Shown piece by piece: positions 8,618 through 17,699 of a DNA stretch of 34,529 nt. The notes beneath the pieces were generated by a model. The model saw nothing but the letters and a program-made list of their open reading frames with translations. It was not told the DNA's origin and did no database searches. How positions within the stretch are numbered: the stretch's first letter is position 1; each line of letters opens with the position of its first letter. Position numbers and translations under genes: made by a program. The stretch is taken from positions 1 through 34,529 of the forward strand of contig NZ_JAUSUB010000045.1 in assembly GCF_030813235.1 (NCBI RefSeq). The letters are read 5' to 3'. Origin of the DNA: Cytobacillus purgationiresistens (GTDB lineage: Bacteria > Bacillota > Bacilli > Bacillales > Cytobacillaceae).

Positions 8618-9919
8618 ATGTTCAAACTTATTGAAAATCAAACCAATGTAAAAACAGAAATCATGGCCGGTATTACTACCTTTTTAACAATGGTTTATAT
8701 TGTCGTTGTCAATCCAGTCATTTTATCGGATGCCGGCGTCCCTTTTGAACAGGTATTTGCAGCTACAATTATTTCTGCTGTTGTGGGAACACTTTGGATG
8801 GCTCTATTCGCCAATTACCCGATAGCGATTGCTCCTGGTATGGGATTGAATGCATACTTTGCGTATTCTGTTGTTGGAACACATGGAAATATTGATTATA
8901 TGACTGCTTTTGCAGCTGTTTTTGTTGCAGGACTTATTTTCATCATTTTGTCATTAACCTCTTTTCGCCAAAAATTAATTGAAGCCATTCCTGATAATTT
9001 AAAGTTTGGAATTTCCGCAGGGATCGGGTTATTCATTGCATTTATCGGTTTAAGGATGACTGGCCTTATTACAAGCCATCCTACCAACCTGGTGGCGCTG
9101 GGCGATCTAACCTCGCCTTCCGCTGTTCTCGCTATTGTTGGTCTGTTAGTCACATTAATTTTAATGGCACTTAATATTACTGGAGCACTCTTCTATGGAA
9201 TGATTGTTACTGGATTGATCGCTTACTTTACTGGACAGCTTTCATTTGATGCTGGGATTCTCGCTTTCCCTTCCCTGCCAGAAGGCATTTTAGTCTTTAA
9301 TCCTGTAACAGCCATTGGTGAAGTCATTCAGCACGGCTTATATGCTGTTGTGTTTTCATTCTTGCTCGTTACAATCTTTGATACGACAGGCACAATGGTC
9401 GGTGTCGCACAGCAAGCCGGACTAATGAAGGGGAAAACCCTTCCTAGAGCAAGACCTGCCCTTTTATCCGACTCTGTAGCTTCGACAGTTGGTTCAATGT
9501 TCGGCACAAGCCCAACTACTGCCTTTATCGAATCGTCAAGTGGTGTAGCTGCAGGAGGAAGGACAGGCCTTACTTCGTTGACAGTGGGTGTATTGTTCAT
9601 TGCAGCTGCTTTCTTTGGCCCGTTGGTTAGTGCCGTATCCGGCATTTCAGCCATTACAGCCCCGGCTTTAATTATCGTGGGCAGCTTAATGATGGGAAAC
9701 ATCGCTCATATTAAATGGGGAGAAATGGACGAAGCCTTCCCTGCCTTTTTAATTATTCTTGCGATGCCTTTAACTTCAAGCATCGCAACAGGTATAGCTC
9801 TTGGATTTATTACTTATCCAATTCTGAAAGTAGTGAAAGGAAAAGGACGCGAAGTTCACCCGCTTGTCTATATCTTTGCTGTTCTCTTCTTATATCAATT
9901 AGCATTCCTGCCGCATTAA
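8618..9919 (+). CDS. AzgA-like (NCS2-related) purine permease, PbuO/PbuG type
   Basis: A 433-residue polytopic membrane protein that imports purine bases such as hypoxanthine, guanine or adenine by proton symport. The AzgA-like signatures are visible: MAGITTFLTMVYI near the start, IAPGMGLNAYF around residue 72, TIFDTTGTMVGVAQQAG near residue 253 and GTSPTTAFIESSSGVAAGGRTG near residue 295. It resembles B. subtilis PbuO and PbuG about equally, so I leave the symbol open. GGAGG stands 7 nt before the ATG. The gene is monocistronic, with a candidate PurR-controlled promoter and a strong terminator. Confidence 0.92.
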   Translation: MFKLIENQTNVKTEIMAGITTFLTMVYIVVVNPVILSDAGVPFEQVFAATIISAVVGTLWMALFANYPIAIAPGMGLNAYFAYSVVGTHGNIDYMTAFAAVFVAGLIFIILSLTSFRQKLIEAIPDNLKFGISAGIGLFIAFIGLRMTGLITSHPTNLVALGDLTSPSAVLAIVGLLVTLILMALNITGALFYGMIVTGLIAYFTGQLSFDAGILAFPSLPEGILVFNPVTAIGEVIQHGLYAVVFSFLLVTIFDTTGTMVGVAQQAGLMKGKTLPRARPALLSDSVASTVGSMFGTSPTTAFIESSSGVAAGGRTGLTSLTVGVLFIAAAFFGPLVSAVSGISAITAPALIIVGSLMMGNIAHIKWGEMDEAFPAFLIILAMPLTSSIATGIALGFITYPILKVVKGKGREVHPLVYIFAVLFLYQLAFLPH

Positions 9920-9932
9920 ATCATGCAATTAT

Positions 9933-9968
9933 AAAAAAACAATCGACAGTAATGTCGATTGTTTTTTT
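9933..9968 (+). terminator. Strong intrinsic terminator of the purine permease gene
   Basis: A perfect 16-bp stem (9933-9948 with 9953-9968) with loop GTAA; the last seven stem positions are T. The A-run on the left arm makes it symmetrical, so it could also work on the minus strand. Confidence 0.9.
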
Positions 9969-9982
9969 GATGTTTGAAAAGC

Positions 9983-10918
9983 TCTCGGTATTTAGGCTAA
10001 TTATCCCTTTCTCTTTTCAACTTCACTGGAGATCGGCTTAATTATGCGGTATTTACCTCTTTCTCTCTTCATTTTCACTGGAGATCGGCGTAATTATGCA
10101 TTATTTAACCTCTTCTCTCTTCTACTTCACTGGAGATCGGCTTAAATATGCGATATTTATTCTCTTCTCTCTTCTACTTCACTCGAGATCGGCGTAATTA
10201 TGCGGTATTTACCTCTTTCTCTCTTCATTTTCACTGGAGATCGGCTTAATTATGCATTATTTACCCTCTTCTCTCTTCATTTTCACTGGAGATCGGCTTA
10301 ATTATGCATTTTTAAACCTCTTCTCTCTTCACTGGAGATCGGCGTAATTATGCATTATTTAACCTCTTCTCTCTTCATTTTCACTGGAGACCGGCTTAAT
10401 TATGCATTATTTACTCTCTTCTCTCTTCATTTTCACTGGAGATCGGCTTAATTATGCATTATTTAACCTCTTCTCTCTTCATTTTCACTGGAGTTCGGCT
10501 TAATTATGCATTATTTACCCTCTTCTCTTTTCATTTTCACTGGAGATCGGCGTAATTATGCATTATTTACTCTCTTCTCTCTTCACTTTCACTGGAGATC
10601 GGCGTAATTATGCATTATTTACCCTCTTCTCTCTTCATTTTCACTGGAGTTCGGCTTAATTATGCGGTATTTACCTCTTTCTATCTTCATTTTCACTGAG
10701 ATCGGCGTAATTATGCATTATTACCCTCTTCTGTCTTCACTTTCACTGGAGATCGGCTTAATTATGCATTATTTACCCTCTTCTCTCTTCACTTTCACTG
10801 GAGTTCGGCTTAATAATGCGGTATTTACCCTCTTCTCCCTTCATTTTCACTCGAGATCGGCTTAATTATGCATTATTTATCTCTTTCTCTTTCCAAATTC
10901 ACCGGAGATTGGTAAATG
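9983..10918. repeat. Tandem array of about 18 imperfect 52-bp units
   Basis: The motif (G/C)GAG(A/T)TCGGC/G followed by TTAATTATGCATTATT recurs every 52 bp from 10028 to 10852, with a decayed first copy from about 9983 and a last copy ending at 10918. One copy (start 10334) is shortened by 6 bp and one near 10697 by 1-2 bp. Variable sites include GGCTTAATT or GGCGTAATT, and GCATTATT, GCGGTATT or GCGATATT. The core AATtATGCATtATT is an imperfect palindrome. 52 is not a multiple of 3, so the array is non-coding. It lies between convergent genes, right after the permease terminator. There are no spacers, hence no CRISPR. Confidence 0.95.
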
Positions 10919-11030
10919 ATGCACGATGGATCCTTACATTTTCCAATCTCAATTGCTGCTTACCTAAAATCGCTAGGCTACGGAGATAGTAAGAAAGACA
11001 TCATTATATTTAAATTCAAAAATTTATTTT

Positions 11031-12419
11031 TTAGATTTCTGCCTCAATCTTATTGTTCGGATCATTATATACACTTCTATCAATTTCACCGGTTACTTTA
11101 CTAGTCAGTATACCTGATGTCATTGATCCGCTGACATTCACTGCTGTACGCCCCATATCAATTAACGGCTCAACAGAAATTAACAGGCCGGCTAAGGCAA
11201 CTGGTAAATCTAAAGCAGATAGTACTAAAATAGCTGCGAAGGTTGCCCCTCCCCCTACTCCAGCTACTCCGAATGAGCTTATCGCTACAATCAATATAAC
11301 TGAGAAAATAAAGCCGGGAGAGAGAGGATTAATGCCTACAGTTGGAGCAATCATTACTGCTAACATTGCCGGGTATATACCAGCACATCCATTTTGTCCG
11401 ATCGAGAGCCCGAATGATCCTGAGAAGTTTGCGATTCCTTCCGGTACCCCAAGTGATTTTTGCGTTTTTATATTTAACGGCAAAGCCCCTGCACTTGTGC
11501 GTGAAGTAAACGCAAACGTTAATACTGGGAATGCCTTTTTTATATATAAAATAGGGTTTAATCCAGCTAAAGCAAGCAAGATTAAATGGATAATGAACAT
11601 CACTGCTAATGCCACATAGGAAGCTGCAACAAACTTCCCTAGGCTAAGGATGGAGTCAAAGTCGCTTAACGCTACTGTCTTCGTCATAATAGCTAGAACT
11701 CCATATGGCGTTAACCTTAGAATAAGTGTAACAACCCTCATAATAATACTATAGAAAGCATCCACAATTTTCGCGAATAATTCTGCCTGTTCAGGTGATT
11801 TTCTTCTTACTCCAATATATGCAATACCTAAAAAGGCTGCAAAAATGACAACTGAAATCGTTGATGTTGAACGCGCCCCTGTTAAATCCAAGAAAGGATT
11901 GGCAGGCAATAGATCGAGCATTTGCTGAGGAAATGTTTTACCCTCTATCGACTGATAGCTTTCTTCAAGCTGCGCACCTCTTGCAGTCTCAGCTTCTCCT
12001 CCTGAAATCTGGATTGCTTCCAAATTAAAGCCTGTTGCTGTCGCTATTCCTACAGCTGCTGCGACAGCAGTCGTTCCTAATAATAAACCAATGATTAATA
12101 CACTAATCTTTCCAATATTATTCGTTAGCTTTAATTTTGTAAACGCCGCTAAGATAGAGATAAACACTAGCGGCATAACAATCATCTGCAGAAATTTGAC
12201 ATATCCGCCGCCGACAAGATTAAACCAATCGGTAGATTCCGCCAAAACCTCGGAATCAGCGCCGTAAGCAAACTGCAAACCAAATCCAAAAATAATTCCA
12301 ATCCCTAAAGCAGCAAAGACACGCTTTGAGAATGAGACATGCTTTTTTTGCATATAAAATAAACCCAAAATTAAAATAAGCATGATAGCTAGATTTAATA
12401 TCATTAAGCCAGTATCCAT
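11031..12419 (-). CDS. tcyP: L-cystine:cation symporter TcyP (DAACS family)
   Basis: A 462-residue membrane transporter of the dicarboxylate/amino acid:cation symporter family, recognised as TcyP (formerly YhcL), a main cystine importer of B. subtilis. Shared blocks include MQKKHVSFSKRVF near residue 21, YVKFLQMIVMPLVFISI near residue 75, the FTSRTSAGALPLNI serine-rich hairpin and NGCAGIYPAM, then GVAGVGGGATFAA and DMGRTAVNVSG in the substrate-binding region. The ATG at 12419 is chosen because AGGAGGGG lies 7 nt before it; an upstream ATG at 12503 adds 28 residues without a ribosome binding site and crosses the promoter. A palindrome over the promoter suggests cysteine-responsive control. Confidence 0.93.
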   Translation of the reverse strand: MDTGLMILNLAIMLILILGLFYMQKKHVSFSKRVFAALGIGIIFGFGLQFAYGADSEVLAESTDWFNLVGGGYVKFLQMIVMPLVFISILAAFTKLKLTNNIGKISVLIIGLLLGTTAVAAAVGIATATGFNLEAIQISGGEAETARGAQLEESYQSIEGKTFPQQMLDLLPANPFLDLTGARSTSTISVVIFAAFLGIAYIGVRRKSPEQAELFAKIVDAFYSIIMRVVTLILRLTPYGVLAIMTKTVALSDFDSILSLGKFVAASYVALAVMFIIHLILLALAGLNPILYIKKAFPVLTFAFTSRTSAGALPLNIKTQKSLGVPEGIANFSGSFGLSIGQNGCAGIYPAMLAVMIAPTVGINPLSPGFIFSVILIVAISSFGVAGVGGGATFAAILVLSALDLPVALAGLLISVEPLIDMGRTAVNVSGSMTSGILTSKVTGEIDRSVYNDPNNKIEAEI

Positions 12420-12450
12420 TCTTCTTCCCCTCCTAATGTATGACTTCATT

Positions 12451-12487
12451 ACAATAATACTTATATTCCGATGAGTCAAGTCGGAAT
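12451..12487 (-). promoter_or_regulatory. tcyP promoter with palindromic operator (CymR-like)
   Basis: On the minus strand TTGACT (12474-12479) and TATTGT (12451-12456) are 17 bp apart. A perfect inverted repeat, ATTCCGA-N9-TCGGAAT (12465-12487), covers the -35 hexamer. CymR of B. subtilis represses tcyP, and its sites contain a GGAAT(T) element; the match here is inferred. Confidence 0.55.
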
Positions 12488-12540
12488 TCTTAGTTTGATC
12501 CATTTATATTTTATTCTCTTTTAAGACCATTCATTCACTG

Positions 12541-12581
12541 AAAAAAAAAAAAGAAACGGTTCCTTCTCCAAGAAAGAATCG
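12541..12581 (-). terminator. Terminator of the proC transcript
   Basis: Arms 12571-12581 and 12557-12567 pair with one mismatch and one G-U on the minus strand, loop 3 nt. The hairpin runs into a T-rich tract containing 12 consecutive T (complement of 12541-12552). It lies downstream of proC and the mini-gene, before the tcyP promoter. Confidence 0.8.
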
Positions 12582-12629
12582 CCTCTAAATCACAAAATAT
12601 TGCAACTGATAAAAAAGTGAGTAATAAAC

Positions 12630-12763
12630 TCATTTTCCCTGCTTTTCAAGAATTTTAATAATCCTGTCTAGCTTATCTCTAATTGCTGAATGAAAGGCAT
12701 AAACGAAAAAGCTCCTAACATAATCAAAGAGATGATAATGACAGGAATTCCAAGACACATCAT
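12630..12763 (-). pseudogene. Frameshifted mini-gene for a one-pass membrane protein
   Basis: Minus-strand ATGATG at 12763/12760 follows a good ribosome binding site (AGAAGGA). The first frame encodes a hydrophobic helix (MMCLGIPVIIISLIMLGAF). The frame used after the T5 run at 12706-12710 encodes a charged amphipathic tail (HSAIRDKLDRIIKILEKQGK) ending at a TGA at 12630. Adding one T in that run would join them into one 44-residue protein; the unshifted frame stops after 31 residues. The layout of one membrane helix plus charged helix looks like a real small protein. It lies 78 bp behind proC and before a strong terminator. It may be a true mutation, a sequencing error or recoding. I do not recognise the family. 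Confidence 0.6.
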
Positions 12764-12841
12764 TAATCCTTCTTGTTTATTGGATAATCATTGCCCTTTC
12801 GAATTGGTTAAAATAATTACAGCCCTAAACTTCCTATCGCG

Positions 12842-13651
12842 TTAGGCTTTAGATAAACCCTTCGTTTTCTTTGTGCACTGCTCCATCGCCGATAGAACTG
12901 CTGCACGTAATCCTTGTTTTTCTAATTCCGTAACTGCTTCAATCGTTGCTCCTCCTGGTGTACACACTTGATCCTTTAATTCTCCAGGATGCTTGCCAGT
13001 ATCCAGCACCATTTTTGCTGCTCCTAATACTGCTTGAGCAGCCATTTTATAGGCTTGTTCCCTGGATAAGCCTTCTTTTACTCCGCCATCGGCAAGTGCT
13101 TCAATGAACATATATACGTAAGCAGGAGAAGAACCGCTAATCGCAGGAACAGAATCCATCAACCTTTCTACGATCACTTCTACTTTTCCAAAAGAAGAAA
13201 AAATATCAATGACATCCTGCAGACTTTTTTCATCCAAAAGATCATTTGCACAAACTGCACTCATCCCTTCACCTGTTAAGGAAGGCGTGTTAGGCATAGA
13301 GCGCACCGCTTTTAGCGGATAGCCAAAGGCTTCCTCTAAATAGTTCAAGCTAATGCCTGCAGCAATTGTGATAACGGTAGTACCGTCTTTCAGATCGCCT
13401 TTTATCTCAGAGATAATCTCACTATGAATATTTGGTTTTACTGCGAGAAAAAGAATATCTGCCACTTTTGCCACTTTTATATTAGATTCTGTAACCTCTA
13501 TCTGATAATTAGCTTTAACCTTTTCAAGTGTTTCTATAGATTTCGCACTTGCGATCATCTGATCAGGCAATACCAACTTTGACTTTAATATTCCACCAAT
13601 GATTGCCTGTGCCATCTTTCCACAGCCGATAAATCCAATTGTTTTGTCCAT
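12842..13651 (-). CDS. proC: Pyrroline-5-carboxylate reductase
   Basis: A 269-residue cytoplasmic enzyme catalysing the last step of proline synthesis, reduction of pyrroline-5-carboxylate with NAD(P)H. The N-terminal Rossmann motif reads IGFIGCGKMAQAI. Next come the LAVKP segment, the conserved VRSMPNTPSLTGEGMSA block near residue 110 and GSSPAYVYMFIEALADGGV near residue 172. The C-terminal signature is PGGATIEAV. The ATG at 13651 follows AGGGAAG; an in-frame ATG at 13672 has only a weak site. B. subtilis has several paralogues (ProG, ProH, ProI), and I use the general symbol. No other proline gene is next to it. Confidence 0.93.
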   Translation of the reverse strand: MDKTIGFIGCGKMAQAIIGGILKSKLVLPDQMIASAKSIETLEKVKANYQIEVTESNIKVAKVADILFLAVKPNIHSEIISEIKGDLKDGTTVITIAAGISLNYLEEAFGYPLKAVRSMPNTPSLTGEGMSAVCANDLLDEKSLQDVIDIFSSFGKVEVIVERLMDSVPAISGSSPAYVYMFIEALADGGVKEGLSREQAYKMAAQAVLGAAKMVLDTGKHPGELKDQVCTPGGATIEAVTELEKQGLRAAVLSAMEQCTKKTKGLSKA

Positions 13652-13799
13652 CTCGTTACACTTCCCTGTCATATACTTCTACATATAGGCTATTATACTT
13701 TACTCCTATAACCTTAACAAAAAATGAGCAAAATAAGAATGAATAGTCTCAAATCCATGTTACGATGTGAAAAACAAATTTTTCAAGGGAGACGACAAA

Positions 13800-14414
13800 A
13801 TGAGTGAGATGCTTTCAAGCCAATTCTACAGACAGCCAACTCTTGAACTAGCTAAGGCACTGTTAGGATGCCTTTTAGTGAAAGAGACCCCTGACGGCAC
13901 TGCCTCTGGATATATCGTTGAGACAGAGGCTTACAAGGGGCCTGATGATCAAGCTGCTCATAGCTATAAAAATAGACGAACGAAACGAACCGAGGTCATG
14001 TTTCATCATCCAGGTGTAGCCTACACATACGTCATGCACACACATTGCTTAGTTAATGTTGTCAGCGGAGCATTGGAAAAGCCTGAAGCAATATTGATTC
14101 GGGCAATTGAACCCGTTGAAGGCATTGAGCTAATGAAGGAGAGAAGAAAGACCACGATCTTAAAAAACCTTACCTCAGGCCCAGGAAAATTAACGAAAGC
14201 CTTGGATATTCATATGGGAGATTACGGGCAAAAACTGATTGAGAAGCCAATATATATACTGAAAGGTTATACACCAGCCATCATATCAGAAGGAAAAAGA
14301 ATTGGAATCGACAATTCCGGTGAGGCGAAGGACTATCCATGGAGATATTGGATAACAGATAATCCATTTGTTTCAAAGCATCAAAAAGAGGAAAACAGAA
14401 TTCATTTACCTTGA
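13800..14414 (+). CDS. 3-methyladenine DNA glycosylase (AAG/MPG family)
   Basis: A 204-residue base-excision repair enzyme that removes alkylated purines such as 3-methyladenine and hypoxanthine. The active-site segment VETEAYKGPDDQAAHS holds the catalytic Glu43, the base-flipping Tyr45 and His54, with the same spacing as human AAG (Glu125, Tyr127, His136). Downstream family blocks VSGALEKPEAILIRAIEP and SGPGKLTKAL are present. The ATG at 13800 is chosen because AAGGGAG lies 8 nt upstream; a GTG at 13767 in frame would add 11 residues with no ribosome binding site. B. subtilis YxlJ is the likely counterpart. The gene is divergent from proC, with 148 bp between the starts. Confidence 0.92.
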   Translation: MSEMLSSQFYRQPTLELAKALLGCLLVKETPDGTASGYIVETEAYKGPDDQAAHSYKNRRTKRTEVMFHHPGVAYTYVMHTHCLVNVVSGALEKPEAILIRAIEPVEGIELMKERRKTTILKNLTSGPGKLTKALDIHMGDYGQKLIEKPIYILKGYTPAIISEGKRIGIDNSGEAKDYPWRYWITDNPFVSKHQKEENRIHLP

Positions 14415-14441
14415 ATGTATTTGATATTTCAAAAAGAAAGC

Positions 14442-14466
14442 AAAAAGGCACCCCAAGGGGCGCCTT
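14442..14466. terminator. Terminator between the glycosylase gene and swrC
   Basis: Stem 14445-14454 with 14457-14466 (one mismatch, short loop). On the minus strand it is followed by five T (complement of 14442-14446). It lies 9 bp past the swrC stop and also faces the end of the glycosylase gene. Confidence 0.75.
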
Positions 14467-14474
14467 CTTCTTGT

Positions 14475-17400
14475 TTAATTATCTTCTACATCTTTACGAT
14501 TTTTCTTAAATATTTTTGAAAGCACTTCATACACAATTGGAACGATCAGCAATGTTAATAATGTCGAACTTGCAAGACCGCCAATTACCGTGATACCAAG
14601 ACCTTTCGAGATTAAACCGCCACCGCCTGAGCCAATAGCTAATGGGATGAGTGCACCCATTGTAGCAATAGCTGTCATCAGGATTGGACGTAAACGTGTT
14701 GCACCTGCTTCAAGGATCGCTTCACGCATTGTCATACCTTCGCGTTCCATATGGATGATTCGATCCACCAGAACAATGGCATTGGTGACAACAATACCAA
14801 TTAACATCAGCAGTCCCATCATAACAGAAACGGAAATCGTTTCACCTGCAATAAGCAAGCCAACAAATGAACCGATAACTGCAAATGGTAAGGAGAATAG
14901 AATGGCAAATGGCGCGACACCTTCACCAAATGTTACAACAAGGATAAAGTACACAATCGCGATTGCTGCTAACATTGCGACACCAAGCTGTGTAAATGTT
15001 TCTTCCATATCTGCAGAAACACCTGCAACTCCTGTTGTTACACCTTTAGGGAAATCTAATTTTTCAATTTCTGAATCAATCTCAGATGTTGTTTTAGAAA
15101 TATCTTCATCAATTATTGTACCTGACACTGAAGCGTAGTATTCGCCTTCACTTCGAGCAAGCGTATTTAATGTCGTGCCTTCTTCCACTGTTACCAGTTC
15201 AGAAAGCGGCATTGTTTCGCCTGTTGCTGTCGGTATTTGAGTATCTAACATTTCGTCAATAGATTTTGGCGCTTCAGCCCGTTCTTGCTGAATCACTACA
15301 TCCAAATCAGTGCCATTATTTTTTACCGTCGTTAATACATCTTTAGAAGAAGATTGGTTAAGAGCCATGACGATTTGGCCAGTTGTTAACCCATATTGCA
15401 GAACATCTGCTTGATCTACCTTTAACACATGTTCAACATAAGCATCTTCAGCACTAGATGAAACATCCTTCATTCCATCATTGTCATTCAGAACCTCTTC
15501 AGCCATTTTTACAGACTCATTCAGTTTATCTAAATCTTCACTGTAAAAAGTGTAGCTAACTTCACTAGTATTCATGCCCATAGATGAGAAGTCTTGGCTT
15601 TTCCACTCACCAGATTGGCCAATATTAAAGACATACTCTTCCACTTCTTCACGAACATCAGAGAAGTTATTAATTTCAGGGTCAAAAATAAGGTACATTA
15701 ACGCTCCGCCGGCACCGCCGCCCATCATGGCCGCAGCAGGGTCACTGCTTGTAGGGTCAGTGATCGACAATTGCAGAATATCAAGATCGTCGCGTTTTAA
15801 TAGCTCTTCTTCAACGACTTCAATATTTGCTAGCGTGTCTTCCATCTTTTCGCCAGTTTCAGGAGTGTAAGTTACGTACATCACTTTTTCTTCTTCACTG
15901 CCCATGAAACTAAAGCCGATAAGAGGCATTAAGCTTAAGCTTCCCGCTAAGAGGATGACAGCGATAGCAGAAGTAATGATCTTATGATTTAACGCTTTTT
16001 CTAACAATCCTCTATACCATAATGAAAGTTTTCCAACTTCTTTATGATTGCTTTCTTCTTTCTTGCCATACAATTTCTTTTTAAACAAGAAGTGAGATAA
16101 AGCTGGAACAATTGTGATCGCCACAATGAGTGAGGCAAACAAAGCAAATGTCATTGTTAAAGCAAATGGCATAAACAATTCTCCAACCATACCACCGACA
16201 AAGATAAGCGGAGCGAATACTGCTACCGTTACTAATGTAGATGAAAGGATTGGTTTAAACATTTCAATTGTTGCTTCCCGTACTAAGGCACGGCCAGTCA
16301 ACTTTTCTTCTTTTAGGTGGAGTCTTCGATATATATTTTCCACAACTACAATTGAGTCATCAATTACCCGGCCGATGGCTACAGTAATCGCACCCAAGGT
16401 CATAATGTTAAGCGTAATGTTCAACCAGTTCAACAATAATAATGCCATGAAGATGGATACTGGTATAGACACAATTGAGATGATTGTTGATTTGAAATCT
16501 CGCAAGAATAGAAGAATGATTAATACGGCAATCGCACCACCGAATAATGCTTTTTCTATCATTGTATTAACAGAATCTTGAATAGGCGCACCTTGGTCTA
16601 ATGAAATATCAATCATTAGTCCGTCGATTTTCGCTTTTTCTTCTTCAACAAGATCCTTCACATTGTTTACAACATCAACTGTATTGTCCTGTTGACCTTT
16701 TACTATTTGAATCGCAATGGCATTCTCGCCATTGGTACGTGAAACGGATTCCACTTTCCCAACCGTTTCAATTTTAGCGATATCGCTCAGTTTAACAAAT
16801 GGAGAAGGATTTTCTGCACTTGGAGTAACTGGGATCATCATGTCTTTTAACTCATTCACGGTTGTTAGCTTACCATCAACCGCTACCGCTTGCTCTGCCT
16901 CTTCAAAATCAAAAAGACCGAGTGATAAAGCCATGTCGCTTGCCTTAACCATTTCTTTAACTGAATCCTCAGTCAAGTCTAATTCAGCCATTTTTTCTTC
17001 ATTGAAGGTAAACTCAACTTCTTCAATATGTTGGCCAGTCATTGTTGCAGAGGCTACACCATCAAGCTTTTCGATATTTGGCAGAATAATTTCCTCTACC
17101 GTTGAAGTAAGCTCAACAATATCTTCCGAAGAGCTGCTGATGGATAATGCAACAACTGGCATCATGTTCATGCTAATAGCAGTTACACTAGGCTTCTGCG
17201 CATCCTCAGGTAATTCTATATTTTCTATTGCTCTTTCTAATTGGACTTTTTTGTCATCCATATCAATTCCGTAATCATATTCAATTTGCAAGCTGGCTAT
17301 ATTAGAGCTTGAGTTCGAATATACTGCCTTAACATCTTCCAGGTTTTCAACTGCCTTTTCTAATGGGATGGATACTTCCTCCATTACTTGCTCAGGCGTT

Positions 17401-17564
17401 GCACCCGGATATACACCATTAACCATTAAGAATGGTATTGATATATCTGGAATTGTTTCTGTTTTCATCTGTGTTCCTGAATAAATACCTGTTGCTGTGA
17501 TTATAATGGTCAACAGCCATACAGCCAGCTTATTCTTCAGAACGAAATTGACTATCCCTTTCAC
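14475..17564 (-). CDS. swrC: RND-family efflux pump SwrC (YerP-like)
   Basis: A 1029-residue resistance-nodulation-division exporter. It has the family layout: first membrane helix at residues 13-30, a large extracytoplasmic loop, then a helix bundle, and the same repeated in the second half. Helix 4 carries the proton-relay pair in GRVIDDSIVVVENIYR. The block GGMVGELFMPFALTMTFAL follows, and the C-terminal half mirrors it (GIVVTNAIVLVDRI). B. subtilis SwrC exports surfactin and is needed for swarming and self-resistance; the cargo here is inferred only. The GTG start follows GAGGTG. The divergent TetR-type gene and its operators indicate local repression. Confidence 0.93.
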   Translation of the reverse strand: MKGIVNFVLKNKLAVWLLTIIITATGIYSGTQMKTETIPDISIPFLMVNGVYPGATPEQVMEEVSIPLEKAVENLEDVKAVYSNSSSNIASLQIEYDYGIDMDDKKVQLERAIENIELPEDAQKPSVTAISMNMMPVVALSISSSSEDIVELTSTVEEIILPNIEKLDGVASATMTGQHIEEVEFTFNEEKMAELDLTEDSVKEMVKASDMALSLGLFDFEEAEQAVAVDGKLTTVNELKDMMIPVTPSAENPSPFVKLSDIAKIETVGKVESVSRTNGENAIAIQIVKGQQDNTVDVVNNVKDLVEEEKAKIDGLMIDISLDQGAPIQDSVNTMIEKALFGGAIAVLIILLFLRDFKSTIISIVSIPVSIFMALLLLNWLNITLNIMTLGAITVAIGRVIDDSIVVVENIYRRLHLKEEKLTGRALVREATIEMFKPILSSTLVTVAVFAPLIFVGGMVGELFMPFALTMTFALFASLIVAITIVPALSHFLFKKKLYGKKEESNHKEVGKLSLWYRGLLEKALNHKIITSAIAVILLAGSLSLMPLIGFSFMGSEEEKVMYVTYTPETGEKMEDTLANIEVVEEELLKRDDLDILQLSITDPTSSDPAAAMMGGGAGGALMYLIFDPEINNFSDVREEVEEYVFNIGQSGEWKSQDFSSMGMNTSEVSYTFYSEDLDKLNESVKMAEEVLNDNDGMKDVSSSAEDAYVEHVLKVDQADVLQYGLTTGQIVMALNQSSSKDVLTTVKNNGTDLDVVIQQERAEAPKSIDEMLDTQIPTATGETMPLSELVTVEEGTTLNTLARSEGEYYASVSGTIIDEDISKTTSEIDSEIEKLDFPKGVTTGVAGVSADMEETFTQLGVAMLAAIAIVYFILVVTFGEGVAPFAILFSLPFAVIGSFVGLLIAGETISVSVMMGLLMLIGIVVTNAIVLVDRIIHMEREGMTMREAILEAGATRLRPILMTAIATMGALIPLAIGSGGGGLISKGLGITVIGGLASSTLLTLLIVPIVYEVLSKIFKKNRKDVEDN

Positions 17565-17699
17565 CCTTACACCTCTTCTTCTATATACTTATTAATTAAA
17601 TCCCTTTGAAACTTCCCCACATGTTAGCATACCAAATGAAATAGTATGTTCATTATAAAAGCAGAAAAACCAAAACTGCCTTGACCACAGAGATGATAT

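Noticed and set aside
10662..10865. Small protein of repeated IFTEIG/LHF-type segments in the second array
   Set aside because: The period of 52 bp shifts the frame in each unit; the open stretch is a product of low complexity.
9983..10918. CRISPR array
   Set aside because: The whole 52-bp unit is repeated, with no unique spacers and no cas genes nearby. The same holds for the array at 1-714.
11053..11619. Long plus-strand open frame opposite tcyP
   Set aside because: It is antisense to a clear transporter gene. Similar antisense frames opposite swrC, oppD and the permeases are rejected for the same reason.
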